Assembly: GCA_934424575.1 (NCBI GenBank)
Contig: CAKRXU010000003.1
Location: forward strand, 1-64,000
Source of the DNA: an uncultured Blautia sp.
GTDB taxonomy: Bacteria; Bacillota; Clostridia; Lachnospirales; Lachnospiraceae
Reading direction: 5' to 3'
Length of the DNA stretch: 64,000 nucleotides
Shown: positions 50,633-59,753 of the stretch, in pieces
Position numbering within the stretch: the stretch's first letter is position 1
Layout of the letters: each line of letters opens with the position of its first letter
The notes under the pieces: model-generated
Seen by the model: only the letters and a program-made list of their open reading frames with translations
What the model was told of the DNA's origin: nothing
The model's database searches: none
Position numbers and translations under genes: made by a program

Positions 50633-51906
50633 CTTGAATCTAAGCTATAAAGATCATGATAGAATTCCGGATAGGAGATATTAACACATTCTCCATTCAG
50701 GATATCCACGGTGCCATCACAGATCGTTCCTGCCACGGCAAAAGACATGGCAATGCGGTGGTCGAGATGGGAGTCGATCACTGCACCATGGAGCGGTTTG
50801 CCGCCGTGAATGATCATGCCGTCATCTGTGCCCTCGATATCAGCACCCATGCGGGTGAGATTGTCAACCATAACTGCGATACGGTCAGATTCTTTGACTT
50901 TGAGTTCCTGTGCATCGCGGATGATCGTGGTTCCCTCAGCAAAAGCAGCCATAACTGCGATCATCGGAATCTCATCGATCAGGGTCGGGATGATGCCGCC
51001 CTCGATGACAGTTCCCTTGAGAGAGCTGGTGCGGATCAGAAGATCAGCTGTCGGTTCGCCCTCAGTGCTTTCGTTCAGAAGGGTGATATCAGCACCCATA
51101 TCCATGCAGACTTTGAGGATTCCGGCGCGGGTCGGGTTGATCCCTACATTCTTGAGAAGAATTTCACTTCCCGGGGTCAGAAGTCCGGCCGCGATAAAGT
51201 AAGCAGCAGAAGAGATATCACCAGGAACCTGGACTTCTCTTCCCTCAAGGACCGGTTCCGGCTTGATGGAAGCGGTCGTTCCCTCGGAGGTGATGTCAGC
51301 ACCGAAATAATTCAGCATGATCTCTGTATGGTTACGGGAAAGAAATGGCTCTGTTACGCTGGTGATCCCGTCCGCATACATACCGGCAAGCAGAACGCAG
51401 GATTTGACCTGTGCAGAAGCAACCGGTGAATCGTAATGAGTGGCGTGAAGCGGCTTGCCGTGGATGATAAGTGGCGCACATCCATTGTCCAGCTTACTTG
51501 TGATATCAGCGCCCATGGAAGTAAGAGGAGTCATGATACGCTTCATCGGGCGTGTGCGGATCGAATCGTCTCCGTCAAGTTCAGAGGTAAATTTCTGTCC
51601 GGCAAGGATTCCTGAGATCAGACGGGTTGTGGTTCCGCTGTTGCCGACATCAAGGATCCCTGTCGGGGCATTGAGTCCGTGAAGACCTTTGCCGTGTACA
51701 AGGATCTCGTCGCCGTTCCGGTCAATATCGATCCCCATTTTGCGGAAGCAGGAGATCGTGGAGAGACAGTCAGCACCCTCGAGAAAATGCGTGATCCTGG
51801 TAGTACCATTGGCGAGTGAGCCAAACATGACTGCACGGTGTGAGATGGATTTGTCGCCCGGAACTGTAAGAGTTCCTTTTAAATTGGTTTGTTTTTTGAT
51901 TTCCAT
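50626..51906 (-). CDS. aroA: 3-phosphoshikimate 1-carboxyvinyltransferase (EPSP synthase)
   Basis: AroA joins PEP to shikimate 3-phosphate in aromatic synthesis. The 426-residue protein has VPGDKSISHRAVMFGS, GNSGTTTRLISG (family LxxGNAGTxxR, here DVGNSGTTTRL), DGDDSIRTRPM and the C-terminal HLDHRIAMSFAVAG. The Gly of the glyphosate-binding loop region appears ordinary. Its start lies 10 bases after tyrA, so the two are co-transcribed. A small hairpin repeat covers its stop codon. Confidence 0.97.
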   Translation of the reverse strand: MEIKKQTNLKGTLTVPGDKSISHRAVMFGSLANGTTRITHFLEGADCLSTISCFRKMGIDIDRNGDEILVHGKGLHGLNAPTGILDVGNSGTTTRLISGILAGQKFTSELDGDDSIRTRPMKRIMTPLTSMGADITSKLDNGCAPLIIHGKPLHATHYDSPVASAQVKSCVLLAGMYADGITSVTEPFLSRNHTEIMLNYFGADITSEGTTASIKPEPVLEGREVQVPGDISSAAYFIAAGLLTPGSEILLKNVGINPTRAGILKVCMDMGADITLLNESTEGEPTADLLIRTSSLKGTVIEGGIIPTLIDEIPMIAVMAAFAEGTTIIRDAQELKVKESDRIAVMVDNLTRMGADIEGTDDGMIIHGGKPLHGAVIDSHLDHRIAMSFAVAGTICDGTVDILNGECVNISYPEFYHDLYSLDSSR

Positions 51907-51916
51907 TATTTTACTC

Positions 51917-53008
51917 CTACCGTTCGTATACGATGTAATTACGTTTCTTAAGAAGGGCAGTTCCGCGCTTCATCGCATCTTCCTCATAGAATTCGATCTT
52001 CAGGACACCCTGCTCAAATTCACGGTTGTGGATGATGCCGATGTTCTTGATACTGATCCCTTCCATAGCAAGAATTGTGGCAATTGTGGCAATTCCACCA
52101 GCTTCATCAACAATATCAATATACAGGACATAAGTCTTGTTGATAAGTCCGGAAGAAGTGGTGTCGATGGAGTCACGGTAATCTCTGGAGTTTGCAAACA
52201 TATCATAGAGAGTTTCTGCCTCCAGATTGTCAACAGAGCAGCGTGCCTGGATCAGCATCTTGATGTATTCATCCAGCACATGAGAGATGTTCTCATGGTT
52301 TTCGAGGCAGATCTGCTCCCACATGACAGGGGAGGAGGATGCGATACGTGTGATATCGCGAAAACCACCTGCTGCGATCGTCTTCATGTATTCCGCATCG
52401 TTATCCAGTTCTCTGACAAGATTGACCAGAGTGGAAGCGATGATGTGCGGAAGATGGCTGACGCCGGCTGTGATAAAATCGTGTTCCTCACAGGTAAGGA
52501 CCATCGGGATCGAACCAAGAGAATCGATCAGTTCAGAAAACTCGGTGATTTTTTCAAGAGGAACCTGTCCGCCCGGAGTCAGGATATAGTAAGCATTCTC
52601 AAGCAGATGGTCGGATGAATATTCAAATCCGGAACGCTCAGAACCAGCCATAGGATGTCCGCCGATGAAGCAGTATTCCATGCCGAGTTCCTCGACTGCT
52701 TTGTGGATCGGTCCTTTGACGCTTCCTGCGTCTGTGATGATACATCCTTCCTTGATGACATCCTTGAGATATCTGAGATATTCAATATTATACTCTACCG
52801 GAGCGCAGAGAAAAATATAATCACACATGGCATAACGGTCATCCCGTTCTTCCAGTGTGGCGTCAATAGCACCGCAGTTCAGTGCGGCAGCCAGAGTTTC
52901 TTTGTGTTTCGCATAAGCGAGGATGTGATAATCCGGGTGAAACTTGCGGATCGTTTTGGCAATAGATCCTCCGATCAGGCCGAGCCCGATAAAACCTATG
53001 GTTTTCAT
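51917..53008 (-). CDS. tyrA: prephenate dehydrogenase with ACT domain
   Basis: TyrA oxidises prephenate to 4-hydroxyphenylpyruvate in tyrosine synthesis. The 363-residue protein has the NAD motif GFIGLGLIGGS, the GGHPMAGSERSG catalytic loop and VSHLPHIIAS. An ACT domain begins near residue 290 (YVLYIDIVDEAGGIATIATI), predicted to bind tyrosine for feedback. AAAGG lies 14-18 bases before the ATG. It is followed by aroA. Upstream is a hairpin-rich 200-base stretch that would form its leader. Confidence 0.96.
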   Translation of the reverse strand: MKTIGFIGLGLIGGSIAKTIRKFHPDYHILAYAKHKETLAAALNCGAIDATLEERDDRYAMCDYIFLCAPVEYNIEYLRYLKDVIKEGCIITDAGSVKGPIHKAVEELGMEYCFIGGHPMAGSERSGFEYSSDHLLENAYYILTPGGQVPLEKITEFSELIDSLGSIPMVLTCEEHDFITAGVSHLPHIIASTLVNLVRELDNDAEYMKTIAAGGFRDITRIASSSPVMWEQICLENHENISHVLDEYIKMLIQARCSVDNLEAETLYDMFANSRDYRDSIDTTSSGLINKTYVLYIDIVDEAGGIATIATILAMEGISIKNIGIIHNREFEQGVLKIEFYEEDAMKRGTALLKKRNYIVYER

Positions 53009-53048
53009 GATGTCTGTGTCCTTTCCAGTTACTACTTATCTGATATCA

Positions 53049-53199
53049 GGCTCAAAAGTTTAAAAAGCTGTTCGTGCTTGCACGATAAGGCGTTTAAACT
53101 TGGGAGCCGCCAAACATGAGGAAGTAGCAATTTACGTAGTAAATTAGCGGATTCTGAATGTTTGAAGGATTGTGGGAGCAGTTTACTGCGGAACAATCC
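53049..53199. other. hairpin-rich region between tyrA and EF-G paralogue
   Basis: This gene-free stretch (53009-53335 in total) holds three nested palindromes: GGCTC..AAGTTTAAA / TTTAAACTT..GAGCC (53049-53108) with inner CGTGC/GCACG; AATTTAC/GTAAATT (about 53130-53146); and GGATTGT..GCAG / CTGC..ACAATCC (53167-53199). A third, interrupted copy of the 37-nt repeat (AAGTAGCAA ... AGCGGATTCTGAATG) lies at about 53122-53160. It may be a mobile palindromic element or a structured leader of tyrA on the minus strand. Confidence 0.6.
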
Positions 53200-53335
53200 G
53201 TAGATATTACAGAAAAACTATGGTTCTATTTTAAAAGATACGAGGAAAAATGTCAAACATAGGTACAAAATAGGTGAATTCGATGAATAATTGCAAAAAC
53301 AGCTCAAAAAAAGTTGTTAAAATTATATAAAATAC

Positions 53336-53364
53336 TTGAAAAGTTGAAAGAATTTTAGTAAAAT
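53336..53364 (+). promoter_or_regulatory. promoter of EF-G paralogue
   Basis: TTGAAA (53336-53341), 17 nt, TAAAAT (53359-53364). Confidence 0.75.
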
Positions 53365-53398
53365 ATGGACATATCAGACAAACAGGGAGGTATTACAT

Positions 53399-55489
53399 AT
53401 GGACGTTTATAGAACTGACCGAATTCGCAATGTGGTTCTTTTGGGTCATGGGGGATCCGGCAAGACCACATTAGCAGAGGCAATGGCTTATCTGGCAGGA
53501 ATGACAAGTCGTCTTGGCAGAGTAGAAGATGGAAATACCGTCAGCGATTTTGATAAGGAGGAGATCAAGAGACATTTTTCAATCTCCACATCTGTGATCC
53601 CGGTTCCGTGGGACAAGATAAAGATCAATATCCTGGATACTCCTGGTTACTTTGACTTCGTAGGAGAAGTAGAGGAAGCGGTCAGCGCAGCAGATGCAGC
53701 CATCATCGTTGTTTCCGGTAAGGCCGGAGTTCAGGTCGGTACACAGAAAGCATGGAATCTCTGCGAGAAATATAAATTACCTCGTATGATCTTTGTAACA
53801 GATATGGACGTGGATGATGTCAGCTATCGTAAAGTAGTAGAGGATCTTACCGAACTTTATGGCAAGAAGATCGCACCGCTGCATTTCCCGATCCGTGAAG
53901 ATGGCAAGTTCGTCGGCTATGTCAATGTCGTGAAGCAGGCAGGCCGCCGATATATCGACAAAGCAGGCAAGGAGCCTTGCGATGTTCCGGAATATCTGGC
54001 TGAATATCTTGAGAAATATCATGAGACCCTTATGGAATCTGTAGCAGAGACCAGTGAGGAGTTCATGGACCGTTATTTCGAGGGAGATACCTTCTCCGTA
54101 ACAGAAGTTTCCGCAGCACTTGCAACCAACGTACAGGACGCAAGCATCGTTCCGGTATGCATGGGATCACCGATCAACCTTCGAGGCGTTTCCAACCTTC
54201 TCGATGATATCTGTGGATATTTCCCGAGCCCGGACAAGCGCGCATGCAACGGTATTTCCCAGAAGACCAATGAGATTTTTGAAGCAAACTATGACTTTGC
54301 CAAAGCGAAATCTGCATACGTATGGAAGACTATCGCAGATCCGTTCCTCGGCAAATATTCTCTGATCAAAGTTGTTTCCGGTGTTATCAAATCTGATGAT
54401 ACTCTGCTCAACGTAGAGAAGGGTGAGGAAGAACGACTGAACAAATTATATGTTCTTGAGGGCTCCAAACCGATCGAAGTTCCGGAACTCCACGCAGGTG
54501 ATATCGGCGCGATCGCCAAACTCGCAAGCGTACAGACCGGCGACAGCCTTGCAACAAAGGCAGCTCCGGTTCTCTATCCGAAGGCTCTGATCTCTACTCC
54601 TTATACCTATAAGAGATATAAGGCAGTCAAGAAGGGCGACGAGGACAAAATCGCACAGGCTCTTGCCAAGATGATGAGTGAGGACAAGACTCTTCGTGCA
54701 GTCAATGATTCTGCCAACAGACAGACATTACTCTATGGTATGGGCGACCAGCACCTTGATATCGTAGTAAGCAAGCTCAAAGAACGCTACAAAGTAGACG
54801 TGGAACTTTCCAAACCGAAGGTAGCTTTCCGCGAGACCATCCGCAAGAACTCCGACGTAGAGGGCAAACATAAGAAACAGTCCGGTGGACACGGACAGTA
54901 CGGACATGTCAAGATGCGCTTCGAGCCATCCGGTGACCTGGAGACACCTTATGTATTTGAGCAGGTAGTCGTAGGCGGCGCTGTTCCGAAGAACTACTTC
55001 CCGGCAGTTGAGAAGGGACTTCAGGAAAGCGTTCAGAAGGGACCTCTGGCAGCTTATCCGGTAGTAGGCGTTAAGGCTACACTTTATGATGGATCTTATC
55101 ATCCGGTAGACTCTTCCGAGATGGCGTTCAAGATGGCGACGATCCTGGCGTTCAAGAAAGGCTTTATGGATGCATCTCCTGTACTCCTTGAGCCGATCGT
55201 AAGCATGAAGATCACTGTTCCGGACAAATACACCGGTGACGTTATGGGCGATCTCAACAAGAGACGTGGACGTGTTCTGGGAATGAATCCGGATCATGAA
55301 GGCAATACCATCATCGAAGCTGATGTACCACAGCTTGAGATTTATGGATATTCTACAACACTTCGTTCCATGACTGGTGGAAGCGGCGACTTCTCCTATG
55401 AGTTCGCACGCTATGAGCAGGCTCCGAGCGATATCCAGGCGAAAGAGATCGAGGCACGTGCGAGCAAAGTAGACAACGCAGATGCATAA
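53399..55489 (+). CDS. elongation factor G-like protein (EF-G2 type)
   Basis: This 696-residue GTPase has all five EF-G domains. G1 is GHGGSGKTT and G3 is DTPGYFDFVGEV, with Tyr where canonical EF-G has the catalytic His (DTPGHVDF), as in EF-G-2 type paralogues. The G4 motif NKMD reads TDMD (PRMIFVTDMDVDD), losing the Asn and Lys that hold guanine. The C-terminal half has GDLNKRRGRVLGM and EIYGYSTTLRSMTGGSGDFSYEF. It is therefore a paralogue, not the housekeeping fusA, which normally sits with rpsL/rpsG/tuf. Role unknown; perhaps a ribosome factor for stress or a specialised step. GGGAGG lies 8 bases before the ATG. Confidence 0.93.
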   Translation: MDVYRTDRIRNVVLLGHGGSGKTTLAEAMAYLAGMTSRLGRVEDGNTVSDFDKEEIKRHFSISTSVIPVPWDKIKINILDTPGYFDFVGEVEEAVSAADAAIIVVSGKAGVQVGTQKAWNLCEKYKLPRMIFVTDMDVDDVSYRKVVEDLTELYGKKIAPLHFPIREDGKFVGYVNVVKQAGRRYIDKAGKEPCDVPEYLAEYLEKYHETLMESVAETSEEFMDRYFEGDTFSVTEVSAALATNVQDASIVPVCMGSPINLRGVSNLLDDICGYFPSPDKRACNGISQKTNEIFEANYDFAKAKSAYVWKTIADPFLGKYSLIKVVSGVIKSDDTLLNVEKGEEERLNKLYVLEGSKPIEVPELHAGDIGAIAKLASVQTGDSLATKAAPVLYPKALISTPYTYKRYKAVKKGDEDKIAQALAKMMSEDKTLRAVNDSANRQTLLYGMGDQHLDIVVSKLKERYKVDVELSKPKVAFRETIRKNSDVEGKHKKQSGGHGQYGHVKMRFEPSGDLETPYVFEQVVVGGAVPKNYFPAVEKGLQESVQKGPLAAYPVVGVKATLYDGSYHPVDSSEMAFKMATILAFKKGFMDASPVLLEPIVSMKITVPDKYTGDVMGDLNKRRGRVLGMNPDHEGNTIIEADVPQLEIYGYSTTLRSMTGGSGDFSYEFARYEQAPSDIQAKEIEARASKVDNADA

Positions 55490-55525
55490 ATGATCAGACT
55501 CCTGTGAATTATTAAGAGATAAAGA

Positions 55526-55571
55526 AAGCCGGCTGTTGAATCTGTTTTAAATAGATTCAGCAGCCGGTTTT
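55526..55571. terminator. bidirectional terminator after EF-G paralogue
   Basis: A 16-bp stem GCCGGCTGTTGAATCT / AGATTCAGCAGCCGGT (two G-T type pairs) followed by T4; it also lies downstream of the minus-strand symporter. Confidence 0.85.
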
Positions 55572-55607
55572 CGCTGTGCATAAAATGTGTAATTCAGAAA
55601 GTCCGGA

Positions 55608-56831
55608 TTATTCTTTGATCTTGATCTTGTTTTTCAGCACTACGCAGCAGGCAAGGTCGCCGATAACGTTGACGCAGGTTGCACCCATGTCACAGAGTGT
55701 ATTGATGCTGATGTAAACACCAAGGATACCTGCCGGAAGTCCTGCCATAGTTGCCAGTGCAGCAAAAGAAGCAATCGCACCGCCAGGGATACCAGGAGTA
55801 CCTACAGACAGAAGCACGTTTGCCAGAAGGATCACAATCATCAGGGAAACGCTGACATTGATTCCGCAGGCGTTGGCGAAGAACATGATCATAAAGGACA
55901 TCAGGATAGAAACGGCATCCATGTTTACAGTAGCTCCGAGTGGAATGGCAATACTGGTAATCTGGTTGGAAACACCCATTTCTTCTTCCATACACTGTTT
56001 GCTGAGCGGAATGGTAGCGGAACTGGAACAGGTTCCAAATGCATTCAGTGCAGCAGGCATGATTGCCTTGAAGAAACGAAGCGGGCTTTCTTTGCCCAGG
56101 ATCTTGACAGACAGGCCATACACGAGAAAAGCAAAAGCAAAAAATGCGATATACAGAATGATGAGCTGTGTTGCCAGTGAGATGATAGTTTCTGTTCCGT
56201 TTGCTTCTACGACTGGTACGATCGTACAGAAAACACCGATAGGGGTAAAGTACATGATCGTACTGATGATCTTCAGGCAGATCTCATTCAGTGAATCAAT
56301 AAAATCAAGGAATGGTTTGCCTTTTTCTCCGATGGAGATCAGGGTAAAACCGATGATCACTGCGAATACGAGAACCTGGAGCATGTTTCCCTCGGCAAAA
56401 GCCTTGACAGGGTTTGACGGGATCAGGTTTTTGATCGTATCGAGGATACTGCTCATCTCGGTTGCCTGGATATCGGCAGTTGCCATCTCAAAAGAAACAC
56501 CTCTTCCAAGATGGATCAGACGCGGGATGATAAGACCGACGAGGCTGGCAAGTGCGGTGGTACTGAGAAAATATACCATGGCAGAGCCTGTGATCTTTCC
56601 GGTGGTGCGGATGTTTCCGATGCTGCAGATACCGATGACGATCGAACAGAAGACCATAGGAAAGATCATCATGTTCAGGGCATTCATGTAAATGCCGCCG
56701 ACCAGACTGGTGACAGTCAGGACCGGTGCATATCGTCCGGCGAGGAAAAGTCCGGTCAGGATACCGAGGACCAGTCCGGTAAAGATCGCCTGGGTGATAT
56801 GCTTCTTGTACCAGGAATAAAAAGACTTCAT
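55608..56831 (-). CDS. sodium:dicarboxylate/amino acid symporter (SDF family)
   Basis: This 407-residue transporter of the DctA/GltP family imports dicarboxylates or acidic/neutral amino acids with Na+ or H+. Visible landmarks are the HP1 serine-rich loop SSSATIPL, the TM7 NMDA motif (family NMDGT; here NMDAVSI), the HP2 loop GIPGGAI and the TM8 end CVNVIGD. The Gly-Thr after NMD is Ala-Val, so substrate may differ from glutamate. It is a single-gene unit on the minus strand, divergent from leuS, with GAGGAGGGAA before the ATG. Confidence 0.95.
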   Translation of the reverse strand: MKSFYSWYKKHITQAIFTGLVLGILTGLFLAGRYAPVLTVTSLVGGIYMNALNMMIFPMVFCSIVIGICSIGNIRTTGKITGSAMVYFLSTTALASLVGLIIPRLIHLGRGVSFEMATADIQATEMSSILDTIKNLIPSNPVKAFAEGNMLQVLVFAVIIGFTLISIGEKGKPFLDFIDSLNEICLKIISTIMYFTPIGVFCTIVPVVEANGTETIISLATQLIILYIAFFAFAFLVYGLSVKILGKESPLRFFKAIMPAALNAFGTCSSSATIPLSKQCMEEEMGVSNQITSIAIPLGATVNMDAVSILMSFMIMFFANACGINVSVSLMIVILLANVLLSVGTPGIPGGAIASFAALATMAGLPAGILGVYISINTLCDMGATCVNVIGDLACCVVLKNKIKIKE

Positions 56832-56972
56832 TATATTGTTCCCTCCTCATAAAATAATAAAAAACACGAAAAAAATTATATCATGTCGAAAAATGTGCGT
56901 CAACAGAAATGCTTTAGTTTGATAAAGTTCGCTTTTTTATTGAGAATAAGCGGATAATCGCGAAACGTTACA

Positions 56973-57001
56973 TTGACAAAACGCTCTCCTTGAATTAAAA
57001 T
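56973..57001 (+). promoter_or_regulatory. promoter of leuS
   Basis: TTGACA (56973-56978), 17 nt, TAAAAT (56996-57001). No T-box elements are seen in the 43-base leader, unlike pheS. Confidence 0.8.
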
Positions 57002-57043
57002 TAATTCTCAGATACAACAATGAATGTTGGAGGAACCATAGAG

Positions 57044-59446
57044 ATGAAATACTTTTTTAAAAAAATTGAGCCTAAGTGGCAGGCAAAATGGGAAGAAAGC
57101 AAAGTCTTCGAAGCCAAGGACAACAGTGACAAACCGAAGTTCTATGGCCTGGTAGAGTTTCCATATCCAAGTGGTGCAGGTATGCATGTAGGACACATCA
57201 AAGCATACTCAAGCCTTGAGGTTATTTCCAGAAAACGTCGTATGGAAGGATACAATGTACTTTTCCCGATCGGATTTGATGCATTCGGTCTTCCTACTGA
57301 GAACTATGCAGTCAAGACAGGAACACACCCACGTATCATCACAGATGAGAACATCAAGAAATTCTCCAACCAGTTAAAGAAAGTTGGATTTTCCTTTGAC
57401 TGGAACCGTGTGATCGATACGACAGATGAGGATTACTACAAATGGACACAGTGGATCTTCCTCAAAATGTTTGAGAAGGGCCTCGTATTCAGAGACAGAA
57501 CTCTTGTAAACTACTGCCCGCACTGCAAGGTCGTTCTTTCCAATGAGGACAGCCAGGGCGGCAAATGCGATATCTGCCACAGCGAAGTTGTGCAGAAATC
57601 CAAAGATGTATGGTATCTGAGGATCACTCAGTACGCAGACAAACTCCTGGAAGGTCTCAAGGATGTTGACTATCCGGACAATGTAAAGCAGCAGCAGATC
57701 CACTGGATCGGCAAATCCAAGGGTGCTTTTGTAGATTTCGACATCGACGGAATCGACGAGAAGCTTGAGATCTATACAACCAGACCGGATACTCTGTTCG
57801 GTGTTACTTTCATGGTAATCGCACCGGAGCATCCGATCATCGACAAATACAAAGACAAAGTCACAAACATGGACGAGATCACTGCATACCGTAATGAATG
57901 TGCCAAGAAGACAGAGTTCGAGAGAACTCAGCTTGTCAAGGACAAGACAGGTGTGCGTATCCAGGGACTTGAGGGAATCAACCCTGTAAACGGCAAGAAG
58001 ATCCCGATCTACATTGCAGACTATGTAATGATGGGTTATGGTACAGGTGCGATCATGGCAGTACCGGCTCATGACCAGCGTGACTATGATTTCGCAAAGA
58101 AATTCGGCATTGACATCATCGAAGTCATCAAGGGTGGAGACATCACCAAGGAAGCCTACACAGGTGACGGAGAGATGGTCAACTCTGAATTCCTCAACGG
58201 ATACATCAAGAAAAAAGACTCTATCGAGCGTATGCTGGAAGAACTTGAGAAGAAGGGCATCGGTAAAGCCGGTGTTCAGTATAAGATGAAAGACTGGGCA
58301 TTCAACCGTCAGAGATACTGGGGTGAGCCGATCCCGCTGATCCATTGCCCGAACTGCGGTGTTGTAGCTGTTCCGGAAGAAGAACTTCCGCTTCGTCTGC
58401 CGGATGTCAAGGACTTCGAGCCGGGTGAGGACGGACAGTCACCACTTGCCAAGATCGATTCCTTCGTAAACTGCACCTGCCCGAAATGCGGCGCTGCAGC
58501 AAAACGTGAAACAGACACCATGCCTCAGTGGGCAGGATCTTCCTGGTATTTCCTGAGATATACAGATCCGCACAATACCCAGGCACTGGCCGACATGGAC
58601 AAACTGAAATACTGGATGCCGGTTGACTGGTACAATGGCGGTATGGAGCACGTTACCAGACATATGATCTACTCCAGATTCTGGCACCACTTCCTGTATG
58701 ATCTGGGTGTTGTCAACACTCCGGAACCATACGCAAAACGTTCTATCCAGGGACTGATCCTCGGACCGGACGGAGACAAGATGAGTAAATCCAAAGGAAA
58801 CGTTGTTGACCCGCTTGACATCGTAGAAGAATATGGAGCAGATACCCTTCGTACCTATGTACTGTTCATGGGTGACTACGGCGCAGCAACTCCATGGAGT
58901 GACAGCTCTGTAAAAGGCTGCAAGAAATTCCTTGACCGTGTGGCAGGTCTGACAGATCTCATTTCTGAGGAACCTGTTTCCGATGAACTGGAAATGAAGA
59001 TCCACCGTACCATCAAGAAAGTTTCTTCCGATATCGAGAACCTGAAGTTCAACACAGCGATCGCCAGCCTGATGACTCTTCTCAACGAGATCACAGCAGA
59101 AGGACGTCTCAGCAAAGATGACCTGGGAATCTTTATCAAGCTCTTAAGCCCGTTTGCTCCGCATCTCTGCGAAGAGATCTGGGAGTTCCTCGGCGGAGAA
59201 GGTCTGCTTGCAGTTGCTTCCTGGCCGGTATACGATGAAGGCAAGACTGTTGCCAAGACAGTTGAGATCGGTGTACAGGTAAATGGTAAGGTAAGAGGAA
59301 CTGTAGTTCTTCCAAACGGCTGTGAGAAAGAGAAAGCATTCGAGATCGCCAAAGCAGATGAGAGGATCGCTTCCTTCCTCGAAGGCAAGAATCTCATCAA
59401 AGAGATCTATGTACCGAACAAGATCATCAACTTTGTTGCGAAATAA
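57044..59446 (+). CDS. leuS: leucyl-tRNA synthetase
   Basis: LeuRS charges tRNA-Leu. The class I HIGH motif is HVGHIKAYSS near residue 45, KMSKS is in DGDKMSKSKGN near residue 580, and the editing domain lies at about 220-400 with the conserved GTGAIMAVPAHDQRD. Length of 800 residues fits bacterial LeuRS. ATG 57044 is preferred to 57020 because GGAGGAACC lies 10 bases upstream of it. There are Cys pairs around residues 157-178 and 440-500 (zinc fingers). It ends just before a predicted RNA gene. Confidence 0.97.
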   Translation: MKYFFKKIEPKWQAKWEESKVFEAKDNSDKPKFYGLVEFPYPSGAGMHVGHIKAYSSLEVISRKRRMEGYNVLFPIGFDAFGLPTENYAVKTGTHPRIITDENIKKFSNQLKKVGFSFDWNRVIDTTDEDYYKWTQWIFLKMFEKGLVFRDRTLVNYCPHCKVVLSNEDSQGGKCDICHSEVVQKSKDVWYLRITQYADKLLEGLKDVDYPDNVKQQQIHWIGKSKGAFVDFDIDGIDEKLEIYTTRPDTLFGVTFMVIAPEHPIIDKYKDKVTNMDEITAYRNECAKKTEFERTQLVKDKTGVRIQGLEGINPVNGKKIPIYIADYVMMGYGTGAIMAVPAHDQRDYDFAKKFGIDIIEVIKGGDITKEAYTGDGEMVNSEFLNGYIKKKDSIERMLEELEKKGIGKAGVQYKMKDWAFNRQRYWGEPIPLIHCPNCGVVAVPEEELPLRLPDVKDFEPGEDGQSPLAKIDSFVNCTCPKCGAAAKRETDTMPQWAGSSWYFLRYTDPHNTQALADMDKLKYWMPVDWYNGGMEHVTRHMIYSRFWHHFLYDLGVVNTPEPYAKRSIQGLILGPDGDKMSKSKGNVVDPLDIVEEYGADTLRTYVLFMGDYGAATPWSDSSVKGCKKFLDRVAGLTDLISEEPVSDELEMKIHRTIKKVSSDIENLKFNTAIASLMTLLNEITAEGRLSKDDLGIFIKLLSPFAPHLCEEIWEFLGGEGLLAVASWPVYDEGKTVAKTVEIGVQVNGKVRGTVVLPNGCEKEKAFEIAKADERIASFLEGKNLIKEIYVPNKIINFVAK

Positions 59447-59468
59447 TAAATTTTTCCAACATTTTATG

Positions 59469-59497
59469 TTGAAAAATCACATACAATAGAGTACAAT
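59469..59497 (+). promoter_or_regulatory. promoter of candidate structured RNA
   Basis: TTGAAA (59469-59474), 17 nt, TACAAT (59492-59497). Transcription would start near 59504. Confidence 0.7.
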
Positions 59498-59503
59498 AAA
59501 ATA

Positions 59504-59726
59504 CAACAAAAGAATTCCTGGAATGTGCGATGCCCCTTTTTTTATTTGAACCTACATTTATTAATAGGGAATCCAACATCGCTGCTGTGATGTCAGGCCT
59601 CTCGTCGTGGAAGGCAGATCATCAGTTGAGGACACCCAACCTGGCGAAAGCTAGGCGTCAAATGGAAGGGAACGGCATTCCGGGGTAATTAAGAAAGAAT
59701 GAGCCATTTGTAATGGCTCTTTTTTT
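59504..59726 (+). ncRNA. candidate structured RNA, unassigned (6S-like or leader RNA)
   Basis: The 307 bases between leuS and galM hold no protein gene. A good promoter begins a region whose ends pair: GGAATG (59520-59525) with CATTCC (59676-59681). Inside, CCCTT (59534-59538) pairs with AAGGG (59666-59670) and ATTTGA (59544-59549) with TCAAAT (59658-59663), all nested in order. Further hairpins are CCTA/TAGG (59551-59568), ACATC/GATGT (59576-59593), GCCT/AGGC, GTTG/CAAC and CCTGGC-GAAA-GCTAGG (59640-59655). A terminator closes the unit at 59701-59726. A second GGAAT at 59569 could also pair with ATTCC, so the fold may switch. I considered 6S RNA, SRP RNA and the common riboswitches and none fits clearly. 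Confidence 0.6.
59701..59726 (+). terminator. terminator before galM
   Basis: GAGCCATT-TGT-AATGGCTC, an 8-bp perfect stem with a T7 run. It ends 28 bases before galM, so it either ends the RNA gene or acts as attenuator of galM. Confidence 0.9.
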
Positions 59727-59753
59727 GAAGAATGAATCGGGAGGAATTACAGC

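Noticed and set aside
51689..52618. 309-codon plus-strand frame across aroA and tyrA
   Set aside because: Overlaps two well-supported genes on the other strand and has no recognisable domain.
59504..59726. SRP RNA or a known riboswitch
   Set aside because: The conserved SRP tip (GGAAGCAGC-type loop) and the conserved cores of TPP, FMN, SAM, lysine, c-di-GMP and cobalamin switches are not seen. 6S remains possible, but the several small hairpins fit it poorly.
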